DNA of 39,398 nt from Streptomyces sp. UNOC14_S4 (GCF_020740835.1 NZ_JAINFC010000009.1:1-39398); one strand, 5' to 3'. Positions 7,197 to 16,199 are shown, numbered from the stretch's first letter. The notes: a model not told the origin generated them from the letters alone. Numbers and translations are program-made.

Positions 7197-9131
7197 ATGT
7201 GTGGCATCGCAGGCACGTACCGGTGGCCGGACGGGAAGGCCGTGACCGACCGGCTCACCGATACCCTCGCCCACCGCGGTCCGGACGGGGCGGGCCGGTA
7301 CAGTCACCCCGCCGGTGACGGCGAAGTGCACCTCGGGCACCGCCGGCTGGCCATCATCGACCTGTCCGGGACCGGCGCCCAGCCGATGGTCTCGGGCGGC
7401 CTCGCCCTCACCTACAACGGCGAGCTGTACAACGCGCCCGAGCTGCGTGCCGAACTGGCCGCAGCCGGGGTGCGCTTCCGCGGCACCTCCGACACCGAGG
7501 TGCTGCTGGAGGCCTGGCGGCGCTGGGGCACGGACTGCCTGCCCCGGCTGCGCGGCATGTTCGCGTTCGCGGTCTTCGACGAGCGGACCGGTGAACTGGT
7601 GCTCGCCCGCGACCAGCTCGGCATCAAGCCGCTGTTCCTGCTCCGGCGCGGCACGGGCCTGGTGTTCGCCTCCGAGCTCAAGGCGCTCGCCGCCGTGACC
7701 GGCGGGTCGCTGGAGGTGGACCACGCGGCGCTGGTGGCCTCGCTGCTGTACTACTGGGTGCCGGACTCGCGCTGCGCGTTCCGCGAGGCGGAGAAGCTGC
7801 CGCCGGGGAGCTGGCTGCGGTGCCGGCCCGACGGGCGGGTGGAGCGCGGCCGGTTCTGGAACCTGAGGGACGTCGCCGCCGAGGGCCGGGAGCGGGCCCG
7901 GAGCGGCGAGCGGCCGGACCTGGCCGCCGTCGTCGAGGAGTCGACCCGGCGCCACATGCTCTCCGACGTGCCCGTGGCGACCTTCCTCTCCGGCGGTCTC
8001 GACTCCAGCTACCTGACCGCGCTGGCGGCCCGCCACCAGCCGGGGATCTCCGCTTACACGATCGGGTTCCGCGCCGAGGACGCAAGGTTCGAGGCGATGC
8101 CGGACGACCTGCGCTACGCCCGGCGGGTGGCCGGGCGGTTCGGCGTCGACCTGCACGAGATCGAGATCGCCCCGGACGTGCTCGACCTGCTGCCGCGGAT
8201 GACGTACCACCTGGACGAGCCGATCGGCGACCCCGCCGCGATCAACACGTTCCTGATCTGCTCGGCCGCCCGGGAGGCCGGGGTCAAGGTGATGCTCTCG
8301 GGGATGGGCGCCGACGAGCTGTTCGCCGGTTACCGCAAGCACCTGGCCAACCTGCTCGCGCTGCGCTACCAGCGCGTCCCGCGGCCCCTGCGGCGCGGCC
8401 TGTCCGCGGCCGTGGACCGGCTGCCGGTCGCCACGGCCCGCCGGGGATACCGGTCGGTGCGCTTCGCGAAGCGGTTCCTGTCCTTCGCCGACCTGCCGGA
8501 GGAGACCGCGTTCCGGCGCAGCTACACCATGTACGACCAGGAGGAGCTGCTCGCCCTGGTCGATCCGGACCTGGCCGGGACGGTCGAGGACGTGCTGACC
8601 GAGCACGCGGACGTCTACCAGGACAACGATCTCGACGACTTCGTCAACCGCATGTGCCTGGGCGACGCCCGGATGTTCCTGCCGGGCCTGAACCTCGCCT
8701 ACACGGACCGGTCGAGCATGGCCGCGTCGACCGAGGTGCGGGTGCCGTACGTGGACATCGAGGTGGTCAGGGCGGCGTTTACCGTGCCCGGTGATCGCAA
8801 GATCGTCGGACGGCAGGGCAAGGCCGTCCTCAAGGAGGCGGCGACCTCGGTCCTGCCCCGGGAGATCGTCTACCGGCCCAAGGGCCTGTTCAGCGCCCCG
8901 CTGCGCGCCTGGATGAGCCGGGATCTGGCACCGCTGGTGCGCGAGGTGGTGCACGACGGCGTACTCGTCAACTCCGGGCTCCTGCGCCGCGACGCGCTGG
9001 CGCGCATGGTCGCCGAGGACGCCGCCGGACAGCGGGACTTCTCCAAACATCTGTGGCATGTGCTGACCCTCGAGTACTGGTATCGCGACGCGACCTCTGG
9101 GTCCGGCCAGAGCACTCGGTTGACGGCTTAG
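7197..9131 (+). CDS. asnB: Asparagine synthase (glutamine-hydrolysing), AsnB type
   Basis: Glutamine-dependent amidotransferase of 644 residues. Cys2 (MCGIAG) is the N-terminal glutaminase nucleophile after Met removal. GHRRLAIIDLSG, YNGELYN and SDTEVLL complete the class II glutaminase domain (about 1-200). The synthetase domain carries the ATP-pyrophosphate loop LSGGLDSS (about 264-271), YHLDEPIGDPAAI, LSGMGADELFAGY and EVRVPYVD. All key residues are present, so it should be active. In polysaccharide loci, AsnB homologues such as WbpS-type proteins are known to amidate uronic acids. Beside an AlgD-like dehydrogenase this makes uronamide formation a good hypothesis, but plain asparagine synthesis cannot be excluded. 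It starts three bases after the co-polymerase stop. Confidence 0.93.
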   Translation: MCGIAGTYRWPDGKAVTDRLTDTLAHRGPDGAGRYSHPAGDGEVHLGHRRLAIIDLSGTGAQPMVSGGLALTYNGELYNAPELRAELAAAGVRFRGTSDTEVLLEAWRRWGTDCLPRLRGMFAFAVFDERTGELVLARDQLGIKPLFLLRRGTGLVFASELKALAAVTGGSLEVDHAALVASLLYYWVPDSRCAFREAEKLPPGSWLRCRPDGRVERGRFWNLRDVAAEGRERARSGERPDLAAVVEESTRRHMLSDVPVATFLSGGLDSSYLTALAARHQPGISAYTIGFRAEDARFEAMPDDLRYARRVAGRFGVDLHEIEIAPDVLDLLPRMTYHLDEPIGDPAAINTFLICSAAREAGVKVMLSGMGADELFAGYRKHLANLLALRYQRVPRPLRRGLSAAVDRLPVATARRGYRSVRFAKRFLSFADLPEETAFRRSYTMYDQEELLALVDPDLAGTVEDVLTEHADVYQDNDLDDFVNRMCLGDARMFLPGLNLAYTDRSSMAASTEVRVPYVDIEVVRAAFTVPGDRKIVGRQGKAVLKEAATSVLPREIVYRPKGLFSAPLRAWMSRDLAPLVREVVHDGVLVNSGLLRRDALARMVAEDAAGQRDFSKHLWHVLTLEYWYRDATSGSGQSTRLTA

Positions 9132-9149
9132 GAATTCAGAGGAGTTCGG

Positions 9150-11336
9150 GTGAAACAGGTTGTGCAGAACTACAAGAGCGGCGAGCTGGCGGTGCTCGAC
9201 GTGCCGGTGCCGGGGTGCAAGCCGGGCGGTGTGCTGGTCCGCAGCGCCTACTCGCTGATCTCCACCGGGACCGAGCTCATGAAGGTGTCCGAGGCCGGCA
9301 TGTCGATGCTGGGCAAGGCCCGCTCCCGGCCGGACCAGGTGGCCAAGGTCATGCAGAGCGTGGCCACCAACGGGGTGCCCGCGACCTACCGCAAGGTGAT
9401 GGGCAAGCTGGACTCCTACACGCCGCTGGGCTACTCGCTGTGCGGGGTGGTCGAGCAGGTCGGCGCCGGGATCGACGATGTGAAGGTCGGCGACCTCGTG
9501 GCCTGCGCCGGCAACGAGCACGCGCTGCACGCCGAGTTGAACTGGGTGCCGAAGAACCTCTACGCCCGGGTGCCGGAGGGCCTCGCGCCGCGGCACGCGG
9601 CCTTCGGCACCGTCGGGTCGATCGCCCTGCAGGGCGTGCGCCAGGGCGAGCCGCAGCTCGGCGAGGTGGCGCTGGTCATCGGCCTCGGGCTGATCGGGCA
9701 GCTGGTGGTGCAGCTCCTTTCCGCCGCGGGGGTCCGCGTGGTCGGGGCCGACCCCGACCCGGTGCGCTGCGAGCTCGCCGAGCGCCTGGGCGCCGTGGCC
9801 TGCGGCGATCCCGCGTCCGCGGCGGTGGAGGCCGCCGTCGCCGAACTCACCGACGGGCACGGCGTGGACCAGGTGTACCTGGCCGCCGGCGGCGGCAGCA
9901 ACCAGCCCGTCGAGCTGGCCGCCCGGCTGAGCCGGGACCGCGGCCGGGTCGTCGACATCGGCAAGTGCCGCCTGGACCTGCCATGGAACGCGTACTACGA
10001 GAAGGAGCTCGACGTCCGGTTCTCCCGCAGTTACGGCCCCGGGCGCTACGACCCGGAGTACGAGCTGGAAGGGCGGGACTACCCGATCGGCCACGTGCGC
10101 TGGACCGAGCGCCGCAACCTGGCGTGCTTCCTCGACCTCGTCGCCCGCGGCCGCGTCGACGTGGAGCCCCTGGTCTCCCACATCGCCGACTTCGACGACG
10201 CCGTCGAGACGTACCGGCGGCTGAAGGACGGCGACCTGAAGGCCGTGGCCGTGCTGTTCCGCTATCCGGAGCAGGAGGTGGAAGCGGAGGCCCCGGTGAT
10301 GGCCGTGCCCGCGGTGGCTGTGTCCACCAAAAGCACGCAGCGGAGTCCGGCCCGGGCCGCCAGGGGGCCGGTGCGGCTGGCGTTCGTCGGCGCGGGGAAC
10401 TACGCGACGTCGATGCTGCTGCCGCACCTGGCGGAGCGCGACGGCGTCGCGCTGTCGGCAGTCGTCACCACGACGGCGCTGTCCGCGGCCAACGCGAAGC
10501 GGAAGTTCGGCTTCGCCGGGGCGACCACCGATCTCGACGCCGTGCTCGGCGATCCGGCCGTCGACGCGGTGTTCGTGGTCACCCGGCACAGCTCGCACGC
10601 CGAACTGACCCGAAGGGCACTGCTGGCCGGCAAGGCGGTGTTCGTGGAGAAGCCGTTGGCCCTCACCGAGGACGAGCTGGCCGGCGTGCTCGCGACGGTC
10701 GAGGAGTCCGGCAACGACCGGCTGCAGGTGGGCTTCAACCGCCGTTTCGCGCCACTGCTGCAGGAGGCCAGGAAGCGGTTCGGCGCCCGGACCGGTCCGG
10801 CGAACCTGCGCTACCTGGTCAACGCGGGCCGGCTCCAGCACGGCAGCTGGTACCTCCAGCAGGGCACCGAGGGCTCGCGGTTCGCCGGTGAGGGCGGGCA
10901 CTTCATCGACACGGCGAGCTGGCTGCTCCAGGCCGACCCGGTCTCGGTGTACGCGGTCGCCTCGTCCGGCAACGAGGATCTGCAGGTCGTGCTGCGCTAC
11001 CCGGACGGGTCCACCGCCACCATCAGCTACGTCACCACCGGCGCGCCCGGCTTCCCCAAGGAGACGCTGGACCTCGTCGCGGACGGCAAGGTGCTGCGGC
11101 TCGACGACTTCGTCCGTGCCTCGGTGTACGGCCCTGAGAAGTGGGTCAGTTCGCGGCTGCCCAAGGCCCGGGACAAGGGCCAGAACGCCGAACTGGCCGC
11201 GTTCGTCAAGGCGGTGCGGACCGGCGGGCCGATGCCGGTGCCGCTGGAGTCGCTGGTCGCCACCACGTCGGCCACCCTCGCCGTCCGGACCGCCCTGGCC
11301 GGCGGCGCGCCGGTGACGCTGGCGAGGGCACGATGA
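9150..11336 (+). CDS. Bi-domain oxidoreductase: zinc-type alcohol dehydrogenase fused to Gfo/Idh/MocA dehydrogenase
   Basis: Single 728-residue chain with two NAD(P)-binding modules. Residues 1 to about 375 are a medium-chain alcohol dehydrogenase-like domain with GYSLCGVVEQVG and the Rossmann loop VIGLGLIGQ. A Pro/Ala-rich linker (about 375-405) leads to a Gfo/Idh/MocA domain with VRLAFVGAGNYA, the catalytic-lysine motif VEKPLAL, VGFNRRFAPLL and EGGHFIDT. Such fusions are annotated in many exopolysaccharide loci, but their substrate is not established to my knowledge. It probably oxidises or epimerises a nucleotide-linked or repeat-unit sugar. GTG 9150 has RBS AGAGGAG. It overlaps the heparinase-like gene by ATGA. 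Confidence 0.9.
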   Translation: MKQVVQNYKSGELAVLDVPVPGCKPGGVLVRSAYSLISTGTELMKVSEAGMSMLGKARSRPDQVAKVMQSVATNGVPATYRKVMGKLDSYTPLGYSLCGVVEQVGAGIDDVKVGDLVACAGNEHALHAELNWVPKNLYARVPEGLAPRHAAFGTVGSIALQGVRQGEPQLGEVALVIGLGLIGQLVVQLLSAAGVRVVGADPDPVRCELAERLGAVACGDPASAAVEAAVAELTDGHGVDQVYLAAGGGSNQPVELAARLSRDRGRVVDIGKCRLDLPWNAYYEKELDVRFSRSYGPGRYDPEYELEGRDYPIGHVRWTERRNLACFLDLVARGRVDVEPLVSHIADFDDAVETYRRLKDGDLKAVAVLFRYPEQEVEAEAPVMAVPAVAVSTKSTQRSPARAARGPVRLAFVGAGNYATSMLLPHLAERDGVALSAVVTTTALSAANAKRKFGFAGATTDLDAVLGDPAVDAVFVVTRHSSHAELTRRALLAGKAVFVEKPLALTEDELAGVLATVEESGNDRLQVGFNRRFAPLLQEARKRFGARTGPANLRYLVNAGRLQHGSWYLQQGTEGSRFAGEGGHFIDTASWLLQADPVSVYAVASSGNEDLQVVLRYPDGSTATISYVTTGAPGFPKETLDLVADGKVLRLDDFVRASVYGPEKWVSSRLPKARDKGQNAELAAFVKAVRTGGPMPVPLESLVATTSATLAVRTALAGGAPVTLARAR

Positions 11337-13315
11337 GCATGAGCGCGGGCTGGTACCTGCGGCGCCTGTCCCGGATGGGACCGCGGGAGGTCGGCGGCCG
11401 GGCGGGCGACGCGGTGCGCAGGCGGCGGTGGCGGTCGGCACCGCCGGACTGCCCGAGTGTGACCGGCGCCCGGTTCACCGCCGTCCTGCCCGCCGGGACG
11501 ATCGCCGCGGTGCCACCGGACGCCGCGAAACGCCTCGTCGCCGAGGCGGACCGGCTGCTGGAAGGGCACGCCGAGTACTTCGGGGTGGGCCGCGACGACC
11601 TGGCCGACCCGGACTGGTGGTACGACCCGAAGACCGGGCGCCGGGCGCCGTGGGGCTACGCCTTCGACATGCCGTACCGGAACGAGGACGCGGTCGGGGA
11701 CATCAAGCAGATCTGGGAGCTGTCCCGGCACCAGTACCTCACCGTGCTCGCCGCCGCCTACGCGATCACCGGGGACGAGCGGTACGCCGAGCGCGTGGCC
11801 GCGCACCTGCGGTCGTGGTGGGCGGCCAACCCTCCGCTGCGCGGCGTGCACTGGATCAGCGGCATCGAGCTGGGCATCAGGCTGCTGTCCTGGGTGTGGA
11901 TCCGCCGGCTGCTCGACGGCTGGCCGGGCGCGGCCGGGCTGTTCGAGGACAACCCGGCCGCGCGGAACCAGATCTGGCACCACCAGCGCTGGCTGGCCGC
12001 CTTCCCCAGCCGGGGGTCCTCGGCGAACAACCACGTCATCGCCGAGGCAGCCGGGCAGTTCGCGGCGGCCTGCGCGTTCGGCTGGTTCCCCTCCTCGGCC
12101 CGTTGGCGGTCCGGCGCGCTCGCGTCGCTGGAGCGGCATCTGCGCGGCAACACCTTCCCCTCCGGCCTCAACCGCGAGCTGGCCACCGAGTATCACGGCC
12201 TCGTGCTGGAGCTCGGCCTGGCAGCGGTGGCCGAGGCGGATGCCGCCGGTGTGCCGGTCCCCGCGACCGTCCGGCTGGTGCTGCTGCGGATGACCGACGC
12301 GCTCGCGGCCGTCGTGGACAGCCGCCTGCGGCCACCGCGCCAGGGGGACGCGGACGACGGGCACGGTCTGGTCGTGGACGGCGCGGGCACCGACCGCTGG
12401 GCCTCGCTGCTGGCCACCGGGGACGCCGTGTTCGGCCGGCTCGCCTGGTGGCCGGAGGTGACCGGCACCGATGTGCGCACCCCGCTGCTGGCCGCGCTCA
12501 TCCGGCCGTACGCGAGGCCGGCCAGCGCTGATGACCGCAGCGTACCGGCCGTGAGCCGCCCGGCACGCCGGCCGGGCCACTTCGCCGACGCGGGCATGAC
12601 CATCCTGCGCGGCCCGCAGGAGACCGGCGAGATCTGGTGCCGCTGCGACGGCGGTCCGCACGGCTTCCTGTCCATCGCCGCGCACGCCCACGCGGACGCG
12701 CTGTCCGTGGAGGTCCGGCACGACGGGGTCGACGTGCTCGCCGACCCGGGGACGTTCTGCTACCACGGACAGCCCGAGTGGCGGCGGTACTTCCGGTCGA
12801 CCCTCGGCCACAACACCCTGCAACTGGACGGCGAGGACCAGTCCGTCTCCGGCGGCCCGTTCCTGTGGATCCGGCATGCCCGCAGCCGCGTCCTGGTCGC
12901 GGACCCGTCCGGCGCGGGCGTGGCCCGCTGGATTGCCGAGCAGGACGGCTACCAGCCCTCCGTGCACCGCCGCCGGGTGGAACTGACCGCCGCGAGCCGG
13001 GAGCTGAGGGTGGTCGACGAGGTGCGCGGCCCGCGCCGGACCGTGCGCCTGGCGTTCCACCTCGGCCCGGCGATCGCCGCGGACCTGGTGGAGAACCGGG
13101 CGGTGCTCACCTGGACCCGGGACGGCGAGGACCGCTCCGCGGTGCTCGACCTGCCCGGACAGCTGCGCTGGCGGGCACACCGCGGCGAGACCGGCCCGCC
13201 CCTGGGCTGGTACTCCGCGGGCTTCGGACGCAAGGAACCCGCCACGACGCTGATCGGCACCGGTTCCGCCGACGGCGCGGAGGGATTCACCACCGTACTC
13301 AGGTTCCACGGCTAG
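11333..13315 (+). CDS. Heparinase II/III-like (alginate lyase family) protein
   Basis: 660 residues: an N-terminal alpha-barrel of the alginate/heparin lyase superfamily (SRHQYLTVLAAAYAI, GIELGIRLLSWV, SSANNHVIAEAAG, LATEYHGLVLELGL), then a C-terminal beta-sandwich with the heparinase II/III signature around residue 448. The signature includes AAHAHADALSVEV, VLADPGTFCYHG, RRYFRSTLGHNTLQLDG. These families cleave uronic-acid polymers by beta-elimination. No signal peptide is seen at the N-terminus (MSMSAGWYLRRLSRMGPREV), so it may act in the cytoplasm or be a non-lytic relative; intracellular homologues are common in polysaccharide operons. The start is ATG 11333 (ATGA overlap) or ATG 11339. 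Presence beside an AlgD-like dehydrogenase fits a uronate-containing polymer. Confidence 0.88.
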   Translation: MSMSAGWYLRRLSRMGPREVGGRAGDAVRRRRWRSAPPDCPSVTGARFTAVLPAGTIAAVPPDAAKRLVAEADRLLEGHAEYFGVGRDDLADPDWWYDPKTGRRAPWGYAFDMPYRNEDAVGDIKQIWELSRHQYLTVLAAAYAITGDERYAERVAAHLRSWWAANPPLRGVHWISGIELGIRLLSWVWIRRLLDGWPGAAGLFEDNPAARNQIWHHQRWLAAFPSRGSSANNHVIAEAAGQFAAACAFGWFPSSARWRSGALASLERHLRGNTFPSGLNRELATEYHGLVLELGLAAVAEADAAGVPVPATVRLVLLRMTDALAAVVDSRLRPPRQGDADDGHGLVVDGAGTDRWASLLATGDAVFGRLAWWPEVTGTDVRTPLLAALIRPYARPASADDRSVPAVSRPARRPGHFADAGMTILRGPQETGEIWCRCDGGPHGFLSIAAHAHADALSVEVRHDGVDVLADPGTFCYHGQPEWRRYFRSTLGHNTLQLDGEDQSVSGGPFLWIRHARSRVLVADPSGAGVARWIAEQDGYQPSVHRRRVELTAASRELRVVDEVRGPRRTVRLAFHLGPAIAADLVENRAVLTWTRDGEDRSAVLDLPGQLRWRAHRGETGPPLGWYSAGFGRKEPATTLIGTGSADGAEGFTTVLRFHG

Positions 13316-13324
13316 GGAGGACGT

Positions 13325-14863
13325 GTGGTGATCAAGTGGCGGAACCGGACGTTACCGGCGGCATTACTGGTGCTGGTCCTGCTGGCGGCGACCGGCTGTT
13401 CGAGCACGTCGGACGCCCCCGCGGAGGCGGACGGTACGCCCTCCACGTCCGGGGCGCCCTCCACGTCCGTGGCCCAGGTGTGCGCCAAACCCGGGGCCGG
13501 GCCGGCGAAGGCACCGGCGGGCGCGGTGACGGTCGACCCCGCGGTGACCGGTGACCTGGCCGCGAAGACCAAGAGCAGCCCCCCGAACACCACGTTCTGG
13601 CTCCGGCCGGGCAAGCACACACTCGAATCGGACCGCTACGCCCAGGTCGTCCCCAAGGAGGGGAACAGCTACCTCGGCGCGCCGGGCGCGGTGCTCGACG
13701 GCCGGAAGACCAACCAGTACGCGTTCAGCGGCACCGCCCGCGACGTCACCATCCGCTACCTGACCGTGCAGGGCTTCGTCCCGCCGCAGAACGAGGGCGT
13801 GGTCAACCACGACTCGGCCGACGGGTGGGTGATCGAGCACGCGACGATCCAGAACAACTCCGGCGCCGGGCTGATGGCCGGTGCCCGCCAGCAGGTCCGC
13901 GCCAACTGCCTGCGCGCCAACGGACAGTACGGAATGAACGCGTACAAGACCGGCGACCCCATCAGCGGCCTGGTGGTCGAGGGCAACGAGATCACCGCCA
14001 ACAACACCGACGACTGGGAGCGGCGGCAGGAAGGCTGCGGCTGCACCGGAGGCGTGAAGTTCTGGGCCGTCAACGGCGCCGACATCCGCGGCAACTGGGT
14101 GCACGACAACCGCGGGACCGGGTTGTGGGCGGACACCAACAACAACGACTTCCGCATCGAGGACAACGTGCTGGAGGCCAACGACGGTGCCGCGCTGATC
14201 TACGAGACCAGCTACAACGCGGTCGTACGGAACAACACGATCCGGCGGAACAACTGGGTCGAGGGCCGCAAGTACGCCGACCGCGGCGACAGCTTCCCCT
14301 ATCCGGCCGTCTACCTGTCCGAGTCCGGCGGCGAACCACGGGTCCGGGCCCGCACGGACAAGATCGAGATCTACCGGAACGTGCTGGAGAACAACTGGTC
14401 CGGAATCACCCTGTGGGAGAACGCCGACCGGTTCTGCAACAGCCCGGCCAACACCTCGTCCGGCGACTGCACGCTGCTGGTGCGGCACTCCGACCGCTGC
14501 GTGAAGTCGGCGATCGCCGGCGCGCCGCTCTACGCCGACTGCCGGTGGAAGACCCAGCGGGTGGACATCCACGACAACCGCTTCGTGCTGGACCCGTCCG
14601 TCGTCCACTGCACGGCGAAGTGCGACCGCATGGCCGTGCTGGCCAACTACGGCACCTATCCGGACTGGTCGCCGTACCAGGGCGAAGGGGTGGCCGAGGC
14701 GATCACCCTCAAGCAGCACAACCGCTGGCACGACAACACCTACACCGGACCGTGGAAGTTCGTCGCCCACGACCCGAGCCGGGTGCTCGACTTCGGGCAG
14801 TGGCAGGGCACGCCGTACCAGCAGGACGCGGGCAGCACCCTCGCCCCACGGGCCGGTGGTTGA
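13325..14863 (+). CDS. Secreted right-handed beta-helix lipoprotein, possible polysaccharide-modifying enzyme
   Basis: 512 residues with an N-terminal lipoprotein signal (basic start, hydrophobic run LLVLVLLAATGC, acylated Cys25), so probably anchored on the outer face of the membrane. The mature part shows pectate-lyase/beta-helix repeats: YLGAPGAVLDG, VTIRYLTVQGF, WVIEHATIQNNSGAG, LVVEGNEITANN, DIRGNWVHDNRGTGLWADTN, RIEDNVLEANDG and IEIYRNVLENNWSGI. Asn-rich turns stack at regular spacing. Several cysteine pairs are present. Such proteins lyse, epimerise or bind acidic polysaccharides; the exact activity cannot be told. Two TTA codons (residues 10 and 14) sit in the signal peptide. The start may be GTG 13325 or 13328, after RBS GGGAGG. 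It overlaps the polymerase gene by 8 bp. Confidence 0.85.
   Translation: MVIKWRNRTLPAALLVLVLLAATGCSSTSDAPAEADGTPSTSGAPSTSVAQVCAKPGAGPAKAPAGAVTVDPAVTGDLAAKTKSSPPNTTFWLRPGKHTLESDRYAQVVPKEGNSYLGAPGAVLDGRKTNQYAFSGTARDVTIRYLTVQGFVPPQNEGVVNHDSADGWVIEHATIQNNSGAGLMAGARQQVRANCLRANGQYGMNAYKTGDPISGLVVEGNEITANNTDDWERRQEGCGCTGGVKFWAVNGADIRGNWVHDNRGTGLWADTNNNDFRIEDNVLEANDGAALIYETSYNAVVRNNTIRRNNWVEGRKYADRGDSFPYPAVYLSESGGEPRVRARTDKIEIYRNVLENNWSGITLWENADRFCNSPANTSSGDCTLLVRHSDRCVKSAIAGAPLYADCRWKTQRVDIHDNRFVLDPSVVHCTAKCDRMAVLANYGTYPDWSPYQGEGVAEAITLKQHNRWHDNTYTGPWKFVAHDPSRVLDFGQWQGTPYQQDAGSTLAPRAGG
13352..13366 (+). promoter_or_regulatory. Two TTA codons (bldA-type) in the beta-helix lipoprotein signal peptide
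   Basis: In-frame TTA at 13352-13354 and 13364-13366 (Leu10 and Leu14). Early TTA pairs are expected to be the most sensitive to bldA tRNA shortage. Confidence 0.85.
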
Positions 14864-16199
14864 GATGGGCGGGAACCCGACGCGCGGCGGGCCGCCGGGC
14901 GGACCGGACACGGCGGGCACGCGGCCCGGCGCCGGACCGTGCCCTGCCAACACACCGAGGAGCACACCGAGGAGCACACCGAAGACCGTCGGCATGGTCT
15001 GGGGGCTGCTGATCCTCAACACGCTCGGCTCCGCCGGGGCGAAGACCATCGTCCCGCTGCCCCGCTCCCTCATCCAGCTGGTCACCATGGGCTCGCTGGT
15101 CGCCGCGTTCACGCTGGCGCTCGCGCTCAACCTCCGGCTGCGCGTCCACGCCGGTGCCTTCCTGTTCCTGCTCACCCTGCTGCTGGTGCCGAGCGTGATC
15201 TCCAGTGCGCACCTGCAGTCCGGGTTCGGCGCGCTGTTCCGGTGCTCCCGGCTGGCTCTCTTCATCGGCACGCTGTGGCTGCTCAGCCGCTGGTGGGACG
15301 GCGGCATGACGTTCGTCCGGCACCACATCCGGATGTACTTCGCGGTGCTCGGGTCGGTGGCCGCCGGCCTGGTCGCCTCACCGGGCGCGGCCATGCCCGA
15401 CCTCTACGGCGGGCGGCTGGTCGGCGCGCTGTGGCCGCTCACGCCACCGCAGATCGGGCAGTACGCCGCGGTGATCACCGGGCTCGCCGTGCTGCTCGTC
15501 CTGGGCCGCCGGACCGACAGGGCCAGCGCGGCGGTGGTCATCGTGCCGTCACTCGCCCTGCTCGCGCTGACCCATACCCGGACGGCCACGCTCGGCCTGT
15601 TCATCGGGCTGACGCTGGCGGTCGGCTCGCTCGTCCTGACCAGCGCCGCGGCCCGCCGGTTCTTCACCTGGGCGGTGCTGTGCGCCGTGGTGGCCGCGGT
15701 GGGGCTCAGCTCCGCGCTGCAGACGTGGTTCCTGCGCGGGCAGAGCCAGGAGAACTTCTCCAACCTCACCGGCCGGGCCAAGGTCTGGGACGCCCTGCTG
15801 GCAGCGCCCCGGACGACCACGGAGCAGCTGTTCGGCGTGGGCCTGGGCGACAAGTCGTTCGGCGGGCTGCCGATCGACAACAGCTGGCTGGCCGTCTACA
15901 ACGAGCAGGGCCTGACCGGCGCGGCCATCGTGGCGGCGGTCTTCGTCGTGCTCGGCGGCGTCGCGCTGCTGCGGCCGCCGTCGCTGTCGAGGGCCTGCGC
16001 GATCTTCCTGATCAGCTACTGCGCGATCGCGTCGTACACCGAGGCGGGGCTGGGCGACGCCTCGCCGTATCTGCTGCATCTGGCCGTGGCCGCCTCGCTG
16101 CTGGCGACACCCGCCGCGGCCGAGCCCCTCGCGACGTCCCTCGCGACACCCGGAGCCCCTCGACGACGTACCCCGCGATGGGCCGGGGATCGGAGGTGA
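14856..16199 (+). CDS. O-antigen ligase/polymerase-like membrane protein (Wzy-type)
   Basis: 447 residues, with about ten hydrophobic helices from residue 45 onward. Helices such as TMGSLVAAFTLALALNLRL, AGAFLFLLTLLLVPSVI, YAAVITGLAVLLVLG, AAVVIVPSLALLALT and LGLFIGLTLAVGSLVL alternate with short loops. The long loop with LTGRAKVWDALLAAP, TTEQLFGVGLGDKSFGGLPIDNSWLAVYNEQGLTG is the diagnostic Wzy/WaaL region (GR..W and D[NS]xW). It would polymerise repeat units outside the membrane. The start is GTG 14856 (8-bp overlap) or ATG 14865. The N-terminal tail carries a 12-bp tandem repeat (TPRSTPRSTPKT) and the C-terminal tail has a two-unit 12-bp repeat. Stop TGA overlaps a GTGA before the next glycosyltransferase. 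Confidence 0.87.
   Translation: MVEMGGNPTRGGPPGGPDTAGTRPGAGPCPANTPRSTPRSTPKTVGMVWGLLILNTLGSAGAKTIVPLPRSLIQLVTMGSLVAAFTLALALNLRLRVHAGAFLFLLTLLLVPSVISSAHLQSGFGALFRCSRLALFIGTLWLLSRWWDGGMTFVRHHIRMYFAVLGSVAAGLVASPGAAMPDLYGGRLVGALWPLTPPQIGQYAAVITGLAVLLVLGRRTDRASAAVVIVPSLALLALTHTRTATLGLFIGLTLAVGSLVLTSAAARRFFTWAVLCAVVAAVGLSSALQTWFLRGQSQENFSNLTGRAKVWDALLAAPRTTTEQLFGVGLGDKSFGGLPIDNSWLAVYNEQGLTGAAIVAAVFVVLGGVALLRPPSLSRACAIFLISYCAIASYTEAGLGDASPYLLHLAVAASLLATPAAAEPLATSLATPGAPRRRTPRWAGDRR
14952..14987 (+). repeat. 12-bp tandem repeat, 3 units, in the polymerase N-terminus
   Basis: Two exact units ACACCGAGGAGC are followed by the degenerate ACACCGAAGACC. In frame they give repeated TPRS. The tract precedes the first membrane helix, where length changes should be tolerated. 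Confidence 0.85.
16128..16151 (+). repeat. 12-bp tandem repeat, 2 units, in the polymerase C-terminus
   Basis: CTCGCGACGTCC is followed by CTCGCGACACCC, encoding LATSLATP in the cytoplasmic tail. Confidence 0.6.

Noticed and set aside
6177..11441. A 1754-codon open frame on the minus strand
   Set aside because: It is a mirror of high-GC coding sequence opposite four well-supported plus-strand genes; its translation is low-complexity and His/Arg/Gly-rich with no domain.
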